From positions 1-27,438 of IMG/VR virus record IMGVR_UViG_3300043772_002678: DNA of 27,438 nucleotides. The stretch is one strand, 5' to 3'. Made by a program: the position numbers and the translations under genes. Below the pieces are notes generated by a model that was not told where the DNA came from, did no database searches, and saw nothing but the letters and a program-made list of their open reading frames with translations. Each line of letters starts with the position of its first letter. Within the stretch, counting starts at the first letter, position 1. This document shows positions 20,942 to 27,344 of the stretch, one piece after another. The DNA is from a virus.

Positions 20942-22240
20942 ATGATTGCACCAGTCGAACAGCGGACAGAGTTTCGGAAACCACGGCGACCGATCGAGAT
21001 CAGAGTGATCGTCGAGTTTCAAATGCCCAGGGGAGTCGGGCCGATGAATTATGCACCGGCGGAGTTTGTTTTCACTCCCTCATCAGCTCCGGACGTTGCA
21101 CCTGTGGTGACTGTGTCCGACTCGCTCATCAGCTCAGTGACTTCGCCGGAGCCCTCGGCGGCTATATCGTTGGTGGAACTTTACAGGACCAATCTGGAGC
21201 AGAAGGAGCTGCTCCAGAACGAGGCCAAAACGGTTCGGGCGGATATTCAACGAATCGTGAGGTTTCAAGCATGGTTGGAGCAGCGGAGCGAAACTCCTCT
21301 GCTCAAGCAGATAGCGGACCAGAAGGATATTCTCTGGGACTACGCAAGGCACCTGAGAACGCAGGACAAAGGCTATTCCTCGGCTTCCTGCGGCCATGCA
21401 CTCAATGCGATCATGAAACTCCTGAGATGGTGTTTCGAGTCGACGCTGATCGGCAAGATGTCAAAGGCTCCGACGCGGGGCGATGTCAACATGATGAGAG
21501 CGGCCAGCACCGAGAACGAGGATTTTCAGGGCGAGCCAGTGACGCTCGCCGAGTTCGCCAAACTGATGAGCCCGGAAGTGTTGCAGGGCTGCCGATGGCC
21601 ACGAATCGGAAACGTGAGTCCAGCACAGTTCTGGGAATGCGTGCTACTTTCCCACATGGTATTCGGGTTCCGATCGCAGGACTGGTTCGCCGCACGGACG
21701 AACGAGAAAGCCGGTCTGATGTGGGCGGATATCGTCGCATCAACGCAGTGCCCAAAGCTGGACGACCTCCACAATCCACATGGGTGGTTGTGGTATCTCG
21801 TCCACAAGACGAAGAAGAAAAGCCAGCGAGCGGCGAAGCCTGTCAAGTTGTTGGTGCCGATCCCCGGGCGTTTGCGGGTTCTAATCGAATTGTTTCGCGG
21901 ACTGGATCCGGAGAGAGTTTTTCCTCTCACGTCAAACAGCCGATACTGGTCGCTCGAGTTCACGAAAATTCTGGAGCGGGCGGGGCTGGACGATGCGAGT
22001 CGCAAGGCTGCAAAAAAACCAGTGATCAAACTCAGCCTCGGTCAGAAGAAAGTGGCGAGCCTTCGGAAGGGCTGCGCCTCGATGTGGGCGGATCATCTCG
22101 ACGAGTCGGCAGCAAGTTATCTGCTGAAACACTCAGTCACGGAGGGAGCAGTCTCGGCGATCACTCGCGAGCATTACCTGCAAGCATATCGCCCACTGCG
22201 GGCCATTGTTGCAAATCTCGAAACGCTTCCCATCTGGTAG
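20942..22240 (+). CDS. tyrosine recombinase / integrase
   Basis: The 432-residue protein (from ATG 20942; a second ATG at 21044 has GGGGAG ten bases upstream and gives 398 residues) integrates the phage at attP. Residues ~75-175 form the helical core-binding domain (SLVELYRTNLEQKELL, then NAIMKLLRWCF). The catalytic domain shows Arg at GFRSQDW (R244), Lys near HKTKKK (~290), Arg at ASLRKGCAS (R375), His at LLKHSV (H397) and the nucleophile in REHYLQAY (Y412). The usual His of the HxLR box is replaced by Ala, and it lacks a typical ~60-residue arm-binding domain. The region 20743-20942 is read sensibly only in another frame. It lies beside the tRNA-half attP. Confidence 0.85.
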   Translation: MIAPVEQRTEFRKPRRPIEIRVIVEFQMPRGVGPMNYAPAEFVFTPSSAPDVAPVVTVSDSLISSVTSPEPSAAISLVELYRTNLEQKELLQNEAKTVRADIQRIVRFQAWLEQRSETPLLKQIADQKDILWDYARHLRTQDKGYSSASCGHALNAIMKLLRWCFESTLIGKMSKAPTRGDVNMMRAASTENEDFQGEPVTLAEFAKLMSPEVLQGCRWPRIGNVSPAQFWECVLLSHMVFGFRSQDWFAARTNEKAGLMWADIVASTQCPKLDDLHNPHGWLWYLVHKTKKKSQRAAKPVKLLVPIPGRLRVLIELFRGLDPERVFPLTSNSRYWSLEFTKILERAGLDDASRKAAKKPVIKLSLGQKKVASLRKGCASMWADHLDESAASYLLKHSVTEGAVSAITREHYLQAYRPLRAIVANLETLPIW

Positions 22241-22271
22241 AGGCATCAAGCCAGAAATGTGAGGCGGTTCG

Positions 22272-22358
22272 ATGAACGAACTGACCGTCATTTTCTGCGT
22301 CGTGCTCGCTGGCATTTTTGCTGCTGGAGCAGTCGAGGCAAACCTATTCAGGGAGTGA
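22272..22358 (+). CDS. 28-residue hydrophobic peptide
   Basis: ATG at 22272 starts MNELTVIFCVVLAGIFAAG, and the frame ends with TGA at 22356-22358. GTGAGG is about eight bases upstream. The sequence is one transmembrane helix with a short charged C-terminus (EANLFRE). It lies between the integrase and the terminator hairpin at 22390-22448. Such tiny membrane peptides in early regions may modulate a host membrane process, but coding is supported only by the ribosome binding site and hydrophobicity. Confidence 0.4.
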   Translation: MNELTVIFCVVLAGIFAAGAVEANLFRE

Positions 22359-22389
22359 GGGAGGTTGCGCCATTGTGGCTCAGCCAGTC

Positions 22390-22448
22390 GGCGGCGATGG
22401 ACTCCGCTTTAGCCGGAGACGTCGAACCATCGCCGCCGGCCATTTTTT
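22390..22448 (+). terminator. large terminator hairpin behind the integrase
   Basis: An 11-bp perfect stem (GGCGGCGATGG at 22390-22400, CCATCGCCGCC at 22427-22437) encloses an inner hairpin CTCCG-CTTTAGC-CGGAG (22402-22418) and is followed after five bases by T6 (22443-22448). It ends the integrase transcript before csrA. The nested structure is more elaborate than a minimal terminator, so a regulatory or processed small RNA is conceivable. Confidence 0.65.
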
Positions 22449-22474
22449 AATCGACAACAGTCACGGAGAGACAA

Positions 22475-22663
22475 GTGAGCCAAATCGGAACCAGTGATAT
22501 CGGTTGCCTGACGCTGAAACGCAAAAAAGGCGAGTCGATCACAATTGACGGGAATATAAAAATACACGTTGTAGATGTCCGGGGCGGATACGTTCGCGTC
22601 AGGATCTCAGCACCACGAGACAAAGCCATTTTGCGGGATGAACTCGCAACGGTTGAAGCATGA
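22475..22663 (+). CDS. csrA: CsrA-family RNA-binding translational regulator
   Basis: GTG start at 22475 with GGAGAG about nine bases upstream gives 62 residues. The core CLTLKRKKGESITIDG, IKIHVVDVRGGYVRVRISAPR and ILRDEL follows the CsrA/RsmA family in order: the N-terminal strand (LTLKR for LILTR), GESI, five strands, the 'APR' turn and ILRDEL for VHREEI. The RNA-contacting Arg (Arg44 in E. coli) is kept as R54. A short N-terminal addition (MSQIGTSDIG) is unusual. CsrA dimers bind GGA motifs in mRNA leaders and block or stabilise translation. Several leaders in this block contain CACGGAG next to the start (for example 22462 and 22887). The gene overlaps the next gene by ATGA. It may act on phage mRNAs, host mRNAs or both. 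Confidence 0.88.
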   Translation: MSQIGTSDIGCLTLKRKKGESITIDGNIKIHVVDVRGGYVRVRISAPRDKAILRDELATVEA

Positions 22664-22899
22664 TCACGGACGACTGGGTCGCAATGACTGCGGCGGCCGA
22701 AAGATTCGGCGTTCCAGTGCGGAGACTGATGGCGGCCACGGATGCCCGCCGTCTGCACTGGAAACCACTCGCAGGAACTCAGCGGCCGTACTATGGCGCA
22801 GAGCATCGAATGGTGAACACGGTTGAGGTTGAAAGATGGCTTGCCGGAGAGATCACGGAAGCCTTTGAGGATGAATCGGAACTAAACACGGAGATTTAA
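22660..22899 (+). CDS. winged-helix / excisionase-like DNA-binding protein
   Basis: The 79-residue protein MITDDWVAMTAAAERFG carries an N-terminal helix-turn-helix of the MerR/excisionase type (AMTAAAERFGVPVRRLM), a wing-like segment (HWKPLAGTQRPYYG) and the VEVERWL closing helix. It overlaps csrA by ATGA and is therefore co-translated with it. Roles as an excisionase (partner of the integrase) or as an early transcription regulator are both compatible. The 1-bp gap to the next gene keeps the cluster tight. No C-terminal effector domain is present. Confidence 0.6.
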   Translation: MITDDWVAMTAAAERFGVPVRRLMAATDARRLHWKPLAGTQRPYYGAEHRMVNTVEVERWLAGEITEAFEDESELNTEI

Positions 22900-22900
22900 T

Positions 22901-23149
22901 ATGCACGGTGGTGTTGTTCATCTTTGGGAGCATCGTGAGTCCCAGCGTCAAATAGTCGAATTGCAAATGCGTTTATCGAACGCACTGAAGGCTTACGACT
23001 ACATCATTGAAAGGGTTTTGGCCTCGGCAAAACTGATAAACGAACTTGGTGATCAAGGTCCGTTAATCGCGTGTGATCTGCACGATGCGATTGAGGATTC
23101 GAACGCAATAAAGATCACGGAGCAAATCGACGTAGTAAGCAACAACTGA
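22901..23149 (+). CDS. small helical protein, unknown
   Basis: The 82-residue protein MHGGVVHLWEHRESQ starts one base after the previous stop, with ACGGAGAT upstream. It is mainly helical and charged (QRQIVELQMRLSNALKAYDYI, then ERVLASAKLINEL). No motif or family was recognised. It belongs to the csrA-led cluster of small regulatory genes. A partner protein or DNA/RNA-binding factor is possible; no function is claimed. Confidence 0.6.
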   Translation: MHGGVVHLWEHRESQRQIVELQMRLSNALKAYDYIIERVLASAKLINELGDQGPLIACDLHDAIEDSNAIKITEQIDVVSNN

Positions 23150-23152
23150 GTG

Positions 23153-23173
23153 ATGTGGCAAAATTGCCCACTC
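23153..23173. repeat. 21-bp dispersed repeat, copy 2 (near-palindromic)
   Basis: This matches 9313-9333 at 20 of 21 bases. It lies in the 46-base gap between the 82-residue protein gene and the HD phosphohydrolase gene, just upstream of its ribosome binding site (AAAGGAG). The inverted GTGG/CCAC arms suggest a protein-binding site for a regulator. Confidence 0.55.
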
Positions 23174-23195
23174 GCAAAAACAAAGGAGTTTCGCT

Positions 23196-23786
23196 TTGAC
23201 GGATTGCAGACAAGACTGGTTGAAGGATGCAGCCGATTATGCGGCACCAGTCGATGAACTTGCCCTGTGGATGGCTCGGCTGATTCGGTTTCAAGGTCGC
23301 TCGCCGGTCCCGATGTCTGTGGCTTGCCATTCCATGATTGTCATGAAATTGCTGCCGGCCAGTCGCACAACAGCGGCGGCTCGGCTCGCATTGTTGCACG
23401 ACGCACACGAGTGCTACGCCAGCGACGTTCCGCGGCCTGTCAAAGAACGGTTGGGTTTCGAGCTGGAGAACATCACGAACGAGATCGACGCGATTCTTTT
23501 TCCGCGGTATCGGCTGACGTTCACCGAGGAAGACCGGAAACTCGTCGAAGCGGCCGACCATATGGCAAACCGCATTGAATGCGAGACGCTACACATGGCC
23601 TCTCTGGACAAAGCTGTTTTTGCATTGAAGCAGTTCGCAAACGATTGCCCGGCGTTGTCTGTCGAGGCTAATCGCGCCTTCGTCGCGAAGAAACTGGCCT
23701 GGACGAAAACAGTTGATCAGGACAAAAACGGCTGGCTTTGGTTGTGGGAAGAGTTGAAGGCCGATGTATGGAAGGGAGCGACATGA
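23196..23786 (+). CDS. HD-domain phosphohydrolase, YfbR-like
   Basis: The start is TTG at 23196, eight bases after AAAGGAG; the 196-residue protein is MTDCRQDWLKDAADY. The HD signature is clear: His45 in ACHSMIVM, LLHDAHECYASDVPRP with the HD pair at ~68-69 and a following Glu/Asp, and D116 region EAADHMANRIECE. It resembles YfbR-type 5'-deoxynucleotidases or nucleotide phosphohydrolases that remove nucleotides from the pool. In phages such enzymes can reshape the dNTP pool or degrade signalling nucleotides, but the substrate is unknown here. It overlaps the downstream zinc-ribbon gene by ATGA. Confidence 0.8.
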   Translation: MTDCRQDWLKDAADYAAPVDELALWMARLIRFQGRSPVPMSVACHSMIVMKLLPASRTTAAARLALLHDAHECYASDVPRPVKERLGFELENITNEIDAILFPRYRLTFTEEDRKLVEAADHMANRIECETLHMASLDKAVFALKQFANDCPALSVEANRAFVAKKLAWTKTVDQDKNGWLWLWEELKADVWKGAT

Positions 23787-24055
23787 AGACGGGAAAGATC
23801 AATTGCCGTTACTGCGGCGGCGTTCGGGTCGCTGAGAATGATTTCTGCACGGGTTGCGGCAGTCCTGCGGCGATCGCGCAACAAACTCAGCCGGAACGGC
23901 TCGCAAGGTGCCCAAAATGCACTGACGGCGGCGTCCGCAGACATGAACAGTCGGGCCGGTATATCTGCAATCAGTGCGGCTTCGATGCTCATACGCTTGA
24001 CGGAACGAAGTGTCAGAACTTCCCGTCGTCGCGGAACGGTCGGCGCAGGGATTAG
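23783..24055 (+). CDS. double zinc-ribbon protein
   Basis: The 90-residue protein starts MKTGKINCRYCGG at 23783 within an ATGA overlap. Two ribbons are visible: CRYCGG with CTGCGS (about residues 7-26), and CPKC with CNQCG (about residues 44-63). Basic residues follow near the end (SSRNGRRRD). Proteins of this kind bind DNA or RNA or serve as adaptors. It is followed by a 28-bp palindrome. No specific function is recognised. Confidence 0.65.
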   Translation: MKTGKINCRYCGGVRVAENDFCTGCGSPAAIAQQTQPERLARCPKCTDGGVRRHEQSGRYICNQCGFDAHTLDGTKCQNFPSSRNGRRRD

Positions 24056-24056
24056 G

Positions 24057-24084
24057 TCAAATTGCTCATCGATGAGCAATTTGA
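24057..24084. repeat. 28-bp perfect palindrome
   Basis: Positions 24057-24084 are a perfect inverted repeat: TCAAATTGCTCATC followed by its exact complement GATGAGCAATTTGA, with no mismatch or spacer. It starts two bases after the stop of the zinc-ribbon gene. As a single strand it forms a 12-bp stem with a TCGA loop. There is no T run after it. It may be an operator, a cruciform, an origin element, or a non-terminating mRNA 3' structure. Confidence 0.75.
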
Positions 24085-24364
24085 AATACCCGGGGACGGG
24101 TAAACCCGCATGTGGAGGTGATGGCACCACGGGCGGAAGGGTCGTGAAGGCGGCGAAAGCTGGAGCGGGACGACCTTAAAAAAGACCGCGGACAGAACAT
24201 GACGGTCCTATCGGGCGGCGGCGAAATAGCCTCAAGTCATGTGCTTTCTTCCAACTCTCAGCGGCAAACACCGTTCGAGGGATGGCCGAAGGCACAACAA
24301 ATCCGGAACCCTCAAGCAGCAGTGAAGCGCACTAAGACATTCGAGATTTTTGAAAGGAGACGCA
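24085..24364 (+). other. 280-base gap with structured but apparently non-coding DNA
   Basis: No convincing gene was found. Short inverted repeats are present: CGGGT-AA-ACCCG near 24097-24110; GGTG-ATGG-CACC near 24116-24127; and a GGTCGT/ACGACC pair (24140-24145, 24170-24175) that could form a longer RNA stem. A frame starting at 24199 continues into the next gene and is probably a shadow. The region directly precedes the replication genes and could contain the phage origin or a small RNA. There is no direct evidence for either. Confidence 0.35.
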
Positions 24365-25348
24365 GTGAAAAACGAACTGAAGCAACTCGAAGGAATCGCC
24401 CTCGATACGTTGGCAGAGATGGCAAACGACGCTGGAGAGCAAGTCGGCAAACATGCGAAGAACGTCGTAGCTAGTGCTCTGGCGGCTGGGAATGCTCTGA
24501 ACGCGGCACGGAAAGAAGTCGGGCACGGTGAGTGGTTGCCGTGGCTCGGAAAGAATTGGAACTATAGCCGACAGACTGCAGACCGGTATATGGCCGTCGC
24601 GTCGCATTATACGACGATCAGCAGCCTGAAAGATGCGACAGATATCAACGACGCTCTGCGGATGATCGCGGAGCGGAAAGAGACGGAGACGCCGAGAGAG
24701 GAACGCAAGACGGGTCGAGTCGAGGTTATGAAGCCAGAGCCCGAGCCGGTTGGACAGACTGCTGTCCAACCTGAGAAACAAACTCAGGCAAAGGCCGACG
24801 AAAACGCCGTTCCAGCAGAGCCGAAGACGAACACCAAGCACCAACCCGAAACGGCAAAGGCAAAAGAATCGAGCCGGCCAGCTCCGCCGGTGATCACTCC
24901 AGAGATCATCGAAGAGCCAGAGAAACCAGTTGCTCAGCCGAAACAATGGCCAGAGGTTAGCCTCGAGGAACTGGTTTCCGCAGTGCTGGCAAAACTTGAA
25001 CACGACAAACAGAGGAAAGCGGCGGCGAAGACTCTGAGGAAGTTGGCAGACAGTTTGGATCCGCCGACAAAGTTCGCACCACCTACACAAGAGGAGGTCG
25101 AGGCATACTGTGCGGAGCGTAGAGCCCAAGGAAAACAAAACAACGTCGACGCCGAGGCATTCATTGCCCACTACGAAAAACAAAAATGGAAACAGTCAAA
25201 CGGGCTGAAGTTGGAAAATTGGCGTGCTGCAATCATCACATGGGAAAAGAAAAATGATTCAAGAGATCAGAAAGCTGGAACCGCAATCCCCGGAACGGGC
25301 CGCATCAAACCGAGGGAGTTCGATGAATCCAAAATTGTCTGGAAGTAG
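24365..25348 (+). CDS. DUF3102-type replication protein
   Basis: GTG at 24365 is the start (AGGAG seven bases upstream); a TTG at 24350 would place the start before the ribosome binding site. The 327-residue protein has an N-terminal DUF3102-like helix-turn-helix (LNAARKEVGHGEWLPW, NYSRQTADRYMAVA at ~43-82), a long Glu/Pro/Lys-rich disordered middle (~100-235), and a C-terminal block PPTQEEVEAYCAERR...NNVDAEAFIAHYEK...WRAAIITWEK resembling the end of phage replication initiators/DnaD-like loaders. Directly followed by a DnaC-like loader, it is probably the origin-binding initiator of the phage replisome. The fusion of both parts in one protein is notable. Confidence 0.7.
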   Translation: MKNELKQLEGIALDTLAEMANDAGEQVGKHAKNVVASALAAGNALNAARKEVGHGEWLPWLGKNWNYSRQTADRYMAVASHYTTISSLKDATDINDALRMIAERKETETPREERKTGRVEVMKPEPEPVGQTAVQPEKQTQAKADENAVPAEPKTNTKHQPETAKAKESSRPAPPVITPEIIEEPEKPVAQPKQWPEVSLEELVSAVLAKLEHDKQRKAAAKTLRKLADSLDPPTKFAPPTQEEVEAYCAERRAQGKQNNVDAEAFIAHYEKQKWKQSNGLKLENWRAAIITWEKKNDSRDQKAGTAIPGTGRIKPREFDESKIVWK

Positions 25349-25901
25349 GGTGCGTTCGATCGCCTACAAGCGGCTCGGGCCTCCGGGCTATGAGCATTGC
25401 ACCTGGGAGGGAATGAACAGCCCGGACAGAGTCGCTGAGGTCGTCGCTACGCAAACAGCAAAGCATATCACCGCCCCGCGTTTTCCTATCTACATTTATG
25501 GCCCAGCAGGAACGGGGAAAAGTGGCATCGCCTCCGTTCTGTTTCGCATCGCGACCAGTGCGATCTGGAGGCGAGCCGATACGCTGCTGCTGGATCTTTC
25601 GACTGGCCGCAGCGACGGAAAATACACTCAGGAGATTAAGAAGATCGAGACAACTCACGTTCTCGTTCTTGATGACCTCGGCCTCCGGAAACCTAGCGAG
25701 GGAATGTTCCACATGCTGTTCGATATTTTGGAACGTCGCAAGGCAAAAATGACAGTCATCACCAGCAATCACAGCCCGGAGCAGTTGCGCGACGTCGTGT
25801 TTGAGGACGAGAGAATATTTTCCCGTCTGCTGGCTGGCACCACTTTGGCCTGCGATGGCGAGGATCGCCGCAAAGTTGATCCAGTCCGTTACAAAGTTTG
25901 A
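25323..25901 (+). CDS. DnaC-like helicase loader ATPase
   Basis: The ATG at 25323 (MNPKLSGSRVRSIAY, GAGGGAG about seven bases upstream) gives 192 residues and overlaps the initiator gene by 26 bases; the longer upstream frame lies inside that gene. Walker A is YGPAGTGKSG, Walker B is VLVLDDLG, sensor I is VITSNHS, and RIFSRLLAGT holds the arginine finger: a complete AAA+ ATPase of the DnaC/IstB helicase-loader type without an N-terminal domain. It probably loads the host replicative helicase onto the phage origin with the DUF3102 protein, since no helicase or primase gene is visible. Confidence 0.88.
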   Translation: MNPKLSGSRVRSIAYKRLGPPGYEHCTWEGMNSPDRVAEVVATQTAKHITAPRFPIYIYGPAGTGKSGIASVLFRIATSAIWRRADTLLLDLSTGRSDGKYTQEIKKIETTHVLVLDDLGLRKPSEGMFHMLFDILERRKAKMTVITSNHSPEQLRDVVFEDERIFSRLLAGTTLACDGEDRRKVDPVRYKV

Positions 25902-25949
25902 GCAGAGGTAATTGCATCCGCTGTTCCTGAAAACATTGGAGTTTTTCAA

Positions 25950-26609
25950 ATGACACGACTAATGCTGATCGGCTGCAGCAAGACAAAAAAGGCTGTCGAC
26001 TTCGATCCACGGACAGGCGGTCGCGTCATTCCGGAGCAACTTTACGGATCGCAGCTTTTCACGAAGCGAGTTGACTACGCGAAAGCCAGGGGAATGCGTT
26101 GGGCCGTCCTGTCTGCGCGATACGGCGTTTGGTTCCCGCACATTGGGCTCAAGGCATACGACCAGACGTTCGCAGACATGGAGGCGGCAGAGATTGCAGC
26201 TTGGCACGTCGGAGTCGCTCAGAGGCTCATGGAGGAGCTTTGGGAGTCTTACAATCTCGGAAGGGCAGTCAGTTCAATCAAGCCGTCAGAACTTACGGTA
26301 GAGATCCACGCCGGTGCTGACTACTGCCATCCGCTGGCGGAGATCCTGCGAGCAGTGGGAATTGCCGTCGAACTGCCGCTGGCTGGCCTCGGGATCGGCG
26401 AGCAGTTGGCGTGGTATTGCCAGGCGAAACCAGTCGAGAAACGAATCAGGAAGTACACACGAAAGGTAATCAATGTCTCAGCAACTGACGGGGGAGATTC
26501 GGCAGATCGACTTGGACAAAAGGACCGGGAGACTGTTGTCTGCGGAGGGCCGAAAGGTGGAGATTTATTTTGGGCCTCGGGAAGCGGAAGCGGTGAAGCG
26601 GTGCTTTAA
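25950..26609 (+). CDS. DUF6884-like protein, unknown biochemical function
   Basis: The 219-residue protein MTRLMLIGCSKTKKAVD shows the family pattern: GCSKTKK at the start, EQLYGSQLFTKRVDYA, then AVLSARYGVWFPHIGLKAYDQTF. Related families of the YaaA-like fold occur near nucleotide or DNA-modification functions, but no activity can be assigned here. The last ~45 residues (from ~174) run in the frame that overlaps the next gene by 137 bases and look like read-through, so the natural end may once have been near 26470. It lies between replication genes and small unknown genes. Confidence 0.7.
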   Translation: MTRLMLIGCSKTKKAVDFDPRTGGRVIPEQLYGSQLFTKRVDYAKARGMRWAVLSARYGVWFPHIGLKAYDQTFADMEAAEIAAWHVGVAQRLMEELWESYNLGRAVSSIKPSELTVEIHAGADYCHPLAEILRAVGIAVELPLAGLGIGEQLAWYCQAKPVEKRIRKYTRKVINVSATDGGDSADRLGQKDRETVVCGGPKGGDLFWASGSGSGEAVL

Positions 26610-26682
26610 GGCCGGAGTCGCATGTGTTCTTGACGGCCAGTGGGTCGATGGTCTGTTCTTCGACGTGTGGGCGGTGCGATGA
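26473..26682 (+). CDS. small beta-rich protein, unknown
   Basis: The 69-residue protein MSQQLTGEIRQIDLD starts with AAAGG eight bases upstream and overlaps 137 bases of the previous gene in another frame. It has short strands (GRKVEIYFG, CVLDGQWVDGLFFDVWAV) and one charged helix (REAEAVKRCFKAG), similar in style to small OB/SH3-like phage proteins. No family was recognised. The stop overlaps the next gene's start (ATGA). Probably real, because its composition is better than the overlapping frame. Confidence 0.55.
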   Translation: MSQQLTGEIRQIDLDKRTGRLLSAEGRKVEIYFGPREAEAVKRCFKAGVACVLDGQWVDGLFFDVWAVR

Positions 26683-26843
26683 CAAAGAACAAATGTATGC
26701 AGATTCGCAGGGACAAAGGGCTGTGCGCGATGTGCGGCAAGGTGCCGAGCGTTCGCTTTCGCTGCGAGGAGTGCAACGCGGTAAACAACCTGAGGATTTG
26801 GCGTTTAAGAAGGTCACGCCGCGAACTGGCGACACAAGAGTAA
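26679..26843 (+). CDS. 54-residue zinc finger protein
   Basis: The protein starts MTKNKCMQIRRDKG in an ATGA overlap with the previous gene. One zinc finger is visible, CAMC at 16-19 and CEEC at 29-32 (CxxC-x9-CxxC), followed by a basic helix (RIWRLRRSRRELA). This suggests nucleic-acid binding. Small proteins of this form are common in phage early regions. The exact role is unknown. An open frame further upstream is a shadow of the preceding gene. Confidence 0.6.
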   Translation: MTKNKCMQIRRDKGLCAMCGKVPSVRFRCEECNAVNNLRIWRLRRSRRELATQE

Positions 26844-26875
26844 CAGCGGTATTCCGTTCCAATAACAGGTGAGTT

Positions 26876-27064
26876 ATGACAGTCGAAGAAAGAAAAATGA
26901 GCCGTCCCGATTCTCGCTGGAAAGCCGAACTGCTGAATCTGTATCGATCAGCGGAAAGTCTTCGCGAGGAAATTCCGGAAGCGGCAAACATGGAATATCA
27001 GACTGGCATTATGATGGCCTGTGCGGCGATCTGGCATCGCGTTACTGGAGAGGCGTTGGTTTGA
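26876..27064 (+). CDS. 62-residue helical protein, unknown
   Basis: ATG at 26876 follows AGGTGAG by about four bases. The sequence (MTVEERKMSRPDSRW, then ELLNLYRSAESLREEIPEA and GIMMACAAIWHRVTG) is predominantly helical and moderately acidic. No domain or motif was recognised. It is preceded by a 32-base gap and followed by a 44-base gap, and belongs to the small rightward genes at the end of the early block. Confidence 0.5.
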   Translation: MTVEERKMSRPDSRWKAELLNLYRSAESLREEIPEAANMEYQTGIMMACAAIWHRVTGEALV

Positions 27065-27108
27065 AGATCGGATCGTGGTTTTTCTGTCCCTGAGTTTTGG
27101 AAGTCATC

Positions 27109-27309
27109 ATGCGAAGAAATCTGCTTAGTGCATTTGCGACAATGGCGGCGTTTGGCGGCCTCGATCCGTTAATTCAGATAATCCCGGACACACGGAAACG
27201 AATCAAACAACTGAATACGAAGCGTCCGGAAGGATCGGCGACGGAAGAACAGAAGGCGATTGGGCCGAAGAAACGCGGCAAACTTCCTCGGTCGAAACGT
27301 AAAAAGTAA
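27109..27309 (+). CDS. 66-residue basic protein with hydrophobic N-terminus
   Basis: ATG at 27109 (MRRNLLSAFATMAAFG) is preferred over the TTG at 27097, since TTGGAAG upstream then serves as the binding region. An N-terminal hydrophobic segment (LLSAFATMAAFGGLDPLI) precedes a strongly basic tail (KKRGKLPRSKRKK). It could associate with membranes or nucleic acid. The function is unknown. Confidence 0.5.
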   Translation: MRRNLLSAFATMAAFGGLDPLIQIIPDTRKRIKQLNTKRPEGSATEEQKAIGPKKRGKLPRSKRKK

Positions 27310-27344
27310 ACGCGGTCTGGTACTCCGATTTCATTGAGGTAAGC

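Noticed and set aside
21526-22029. 167-residue leftward ORF inside the integrase gene
   Set aside because: Lies entirely opposite the catalytic domain of the integrase and has no ribosome binding site.
24199-24474. 91-residue rightward ORF before the DUF3102 gene
   Set aside because: Overlaps the real start region of the DUF3102 gene in another frame. Its second half is Arg-rich shadow sequence and no binding site precedes it.
25950-26609. Calling the DUF6884-like protein a DNA base-modification enzyme
   Set aside because: The family pattern is visible, but no partner genes for 7-deazaguanine or other base synthesis are present in the window, so the specific role cannot be supported.
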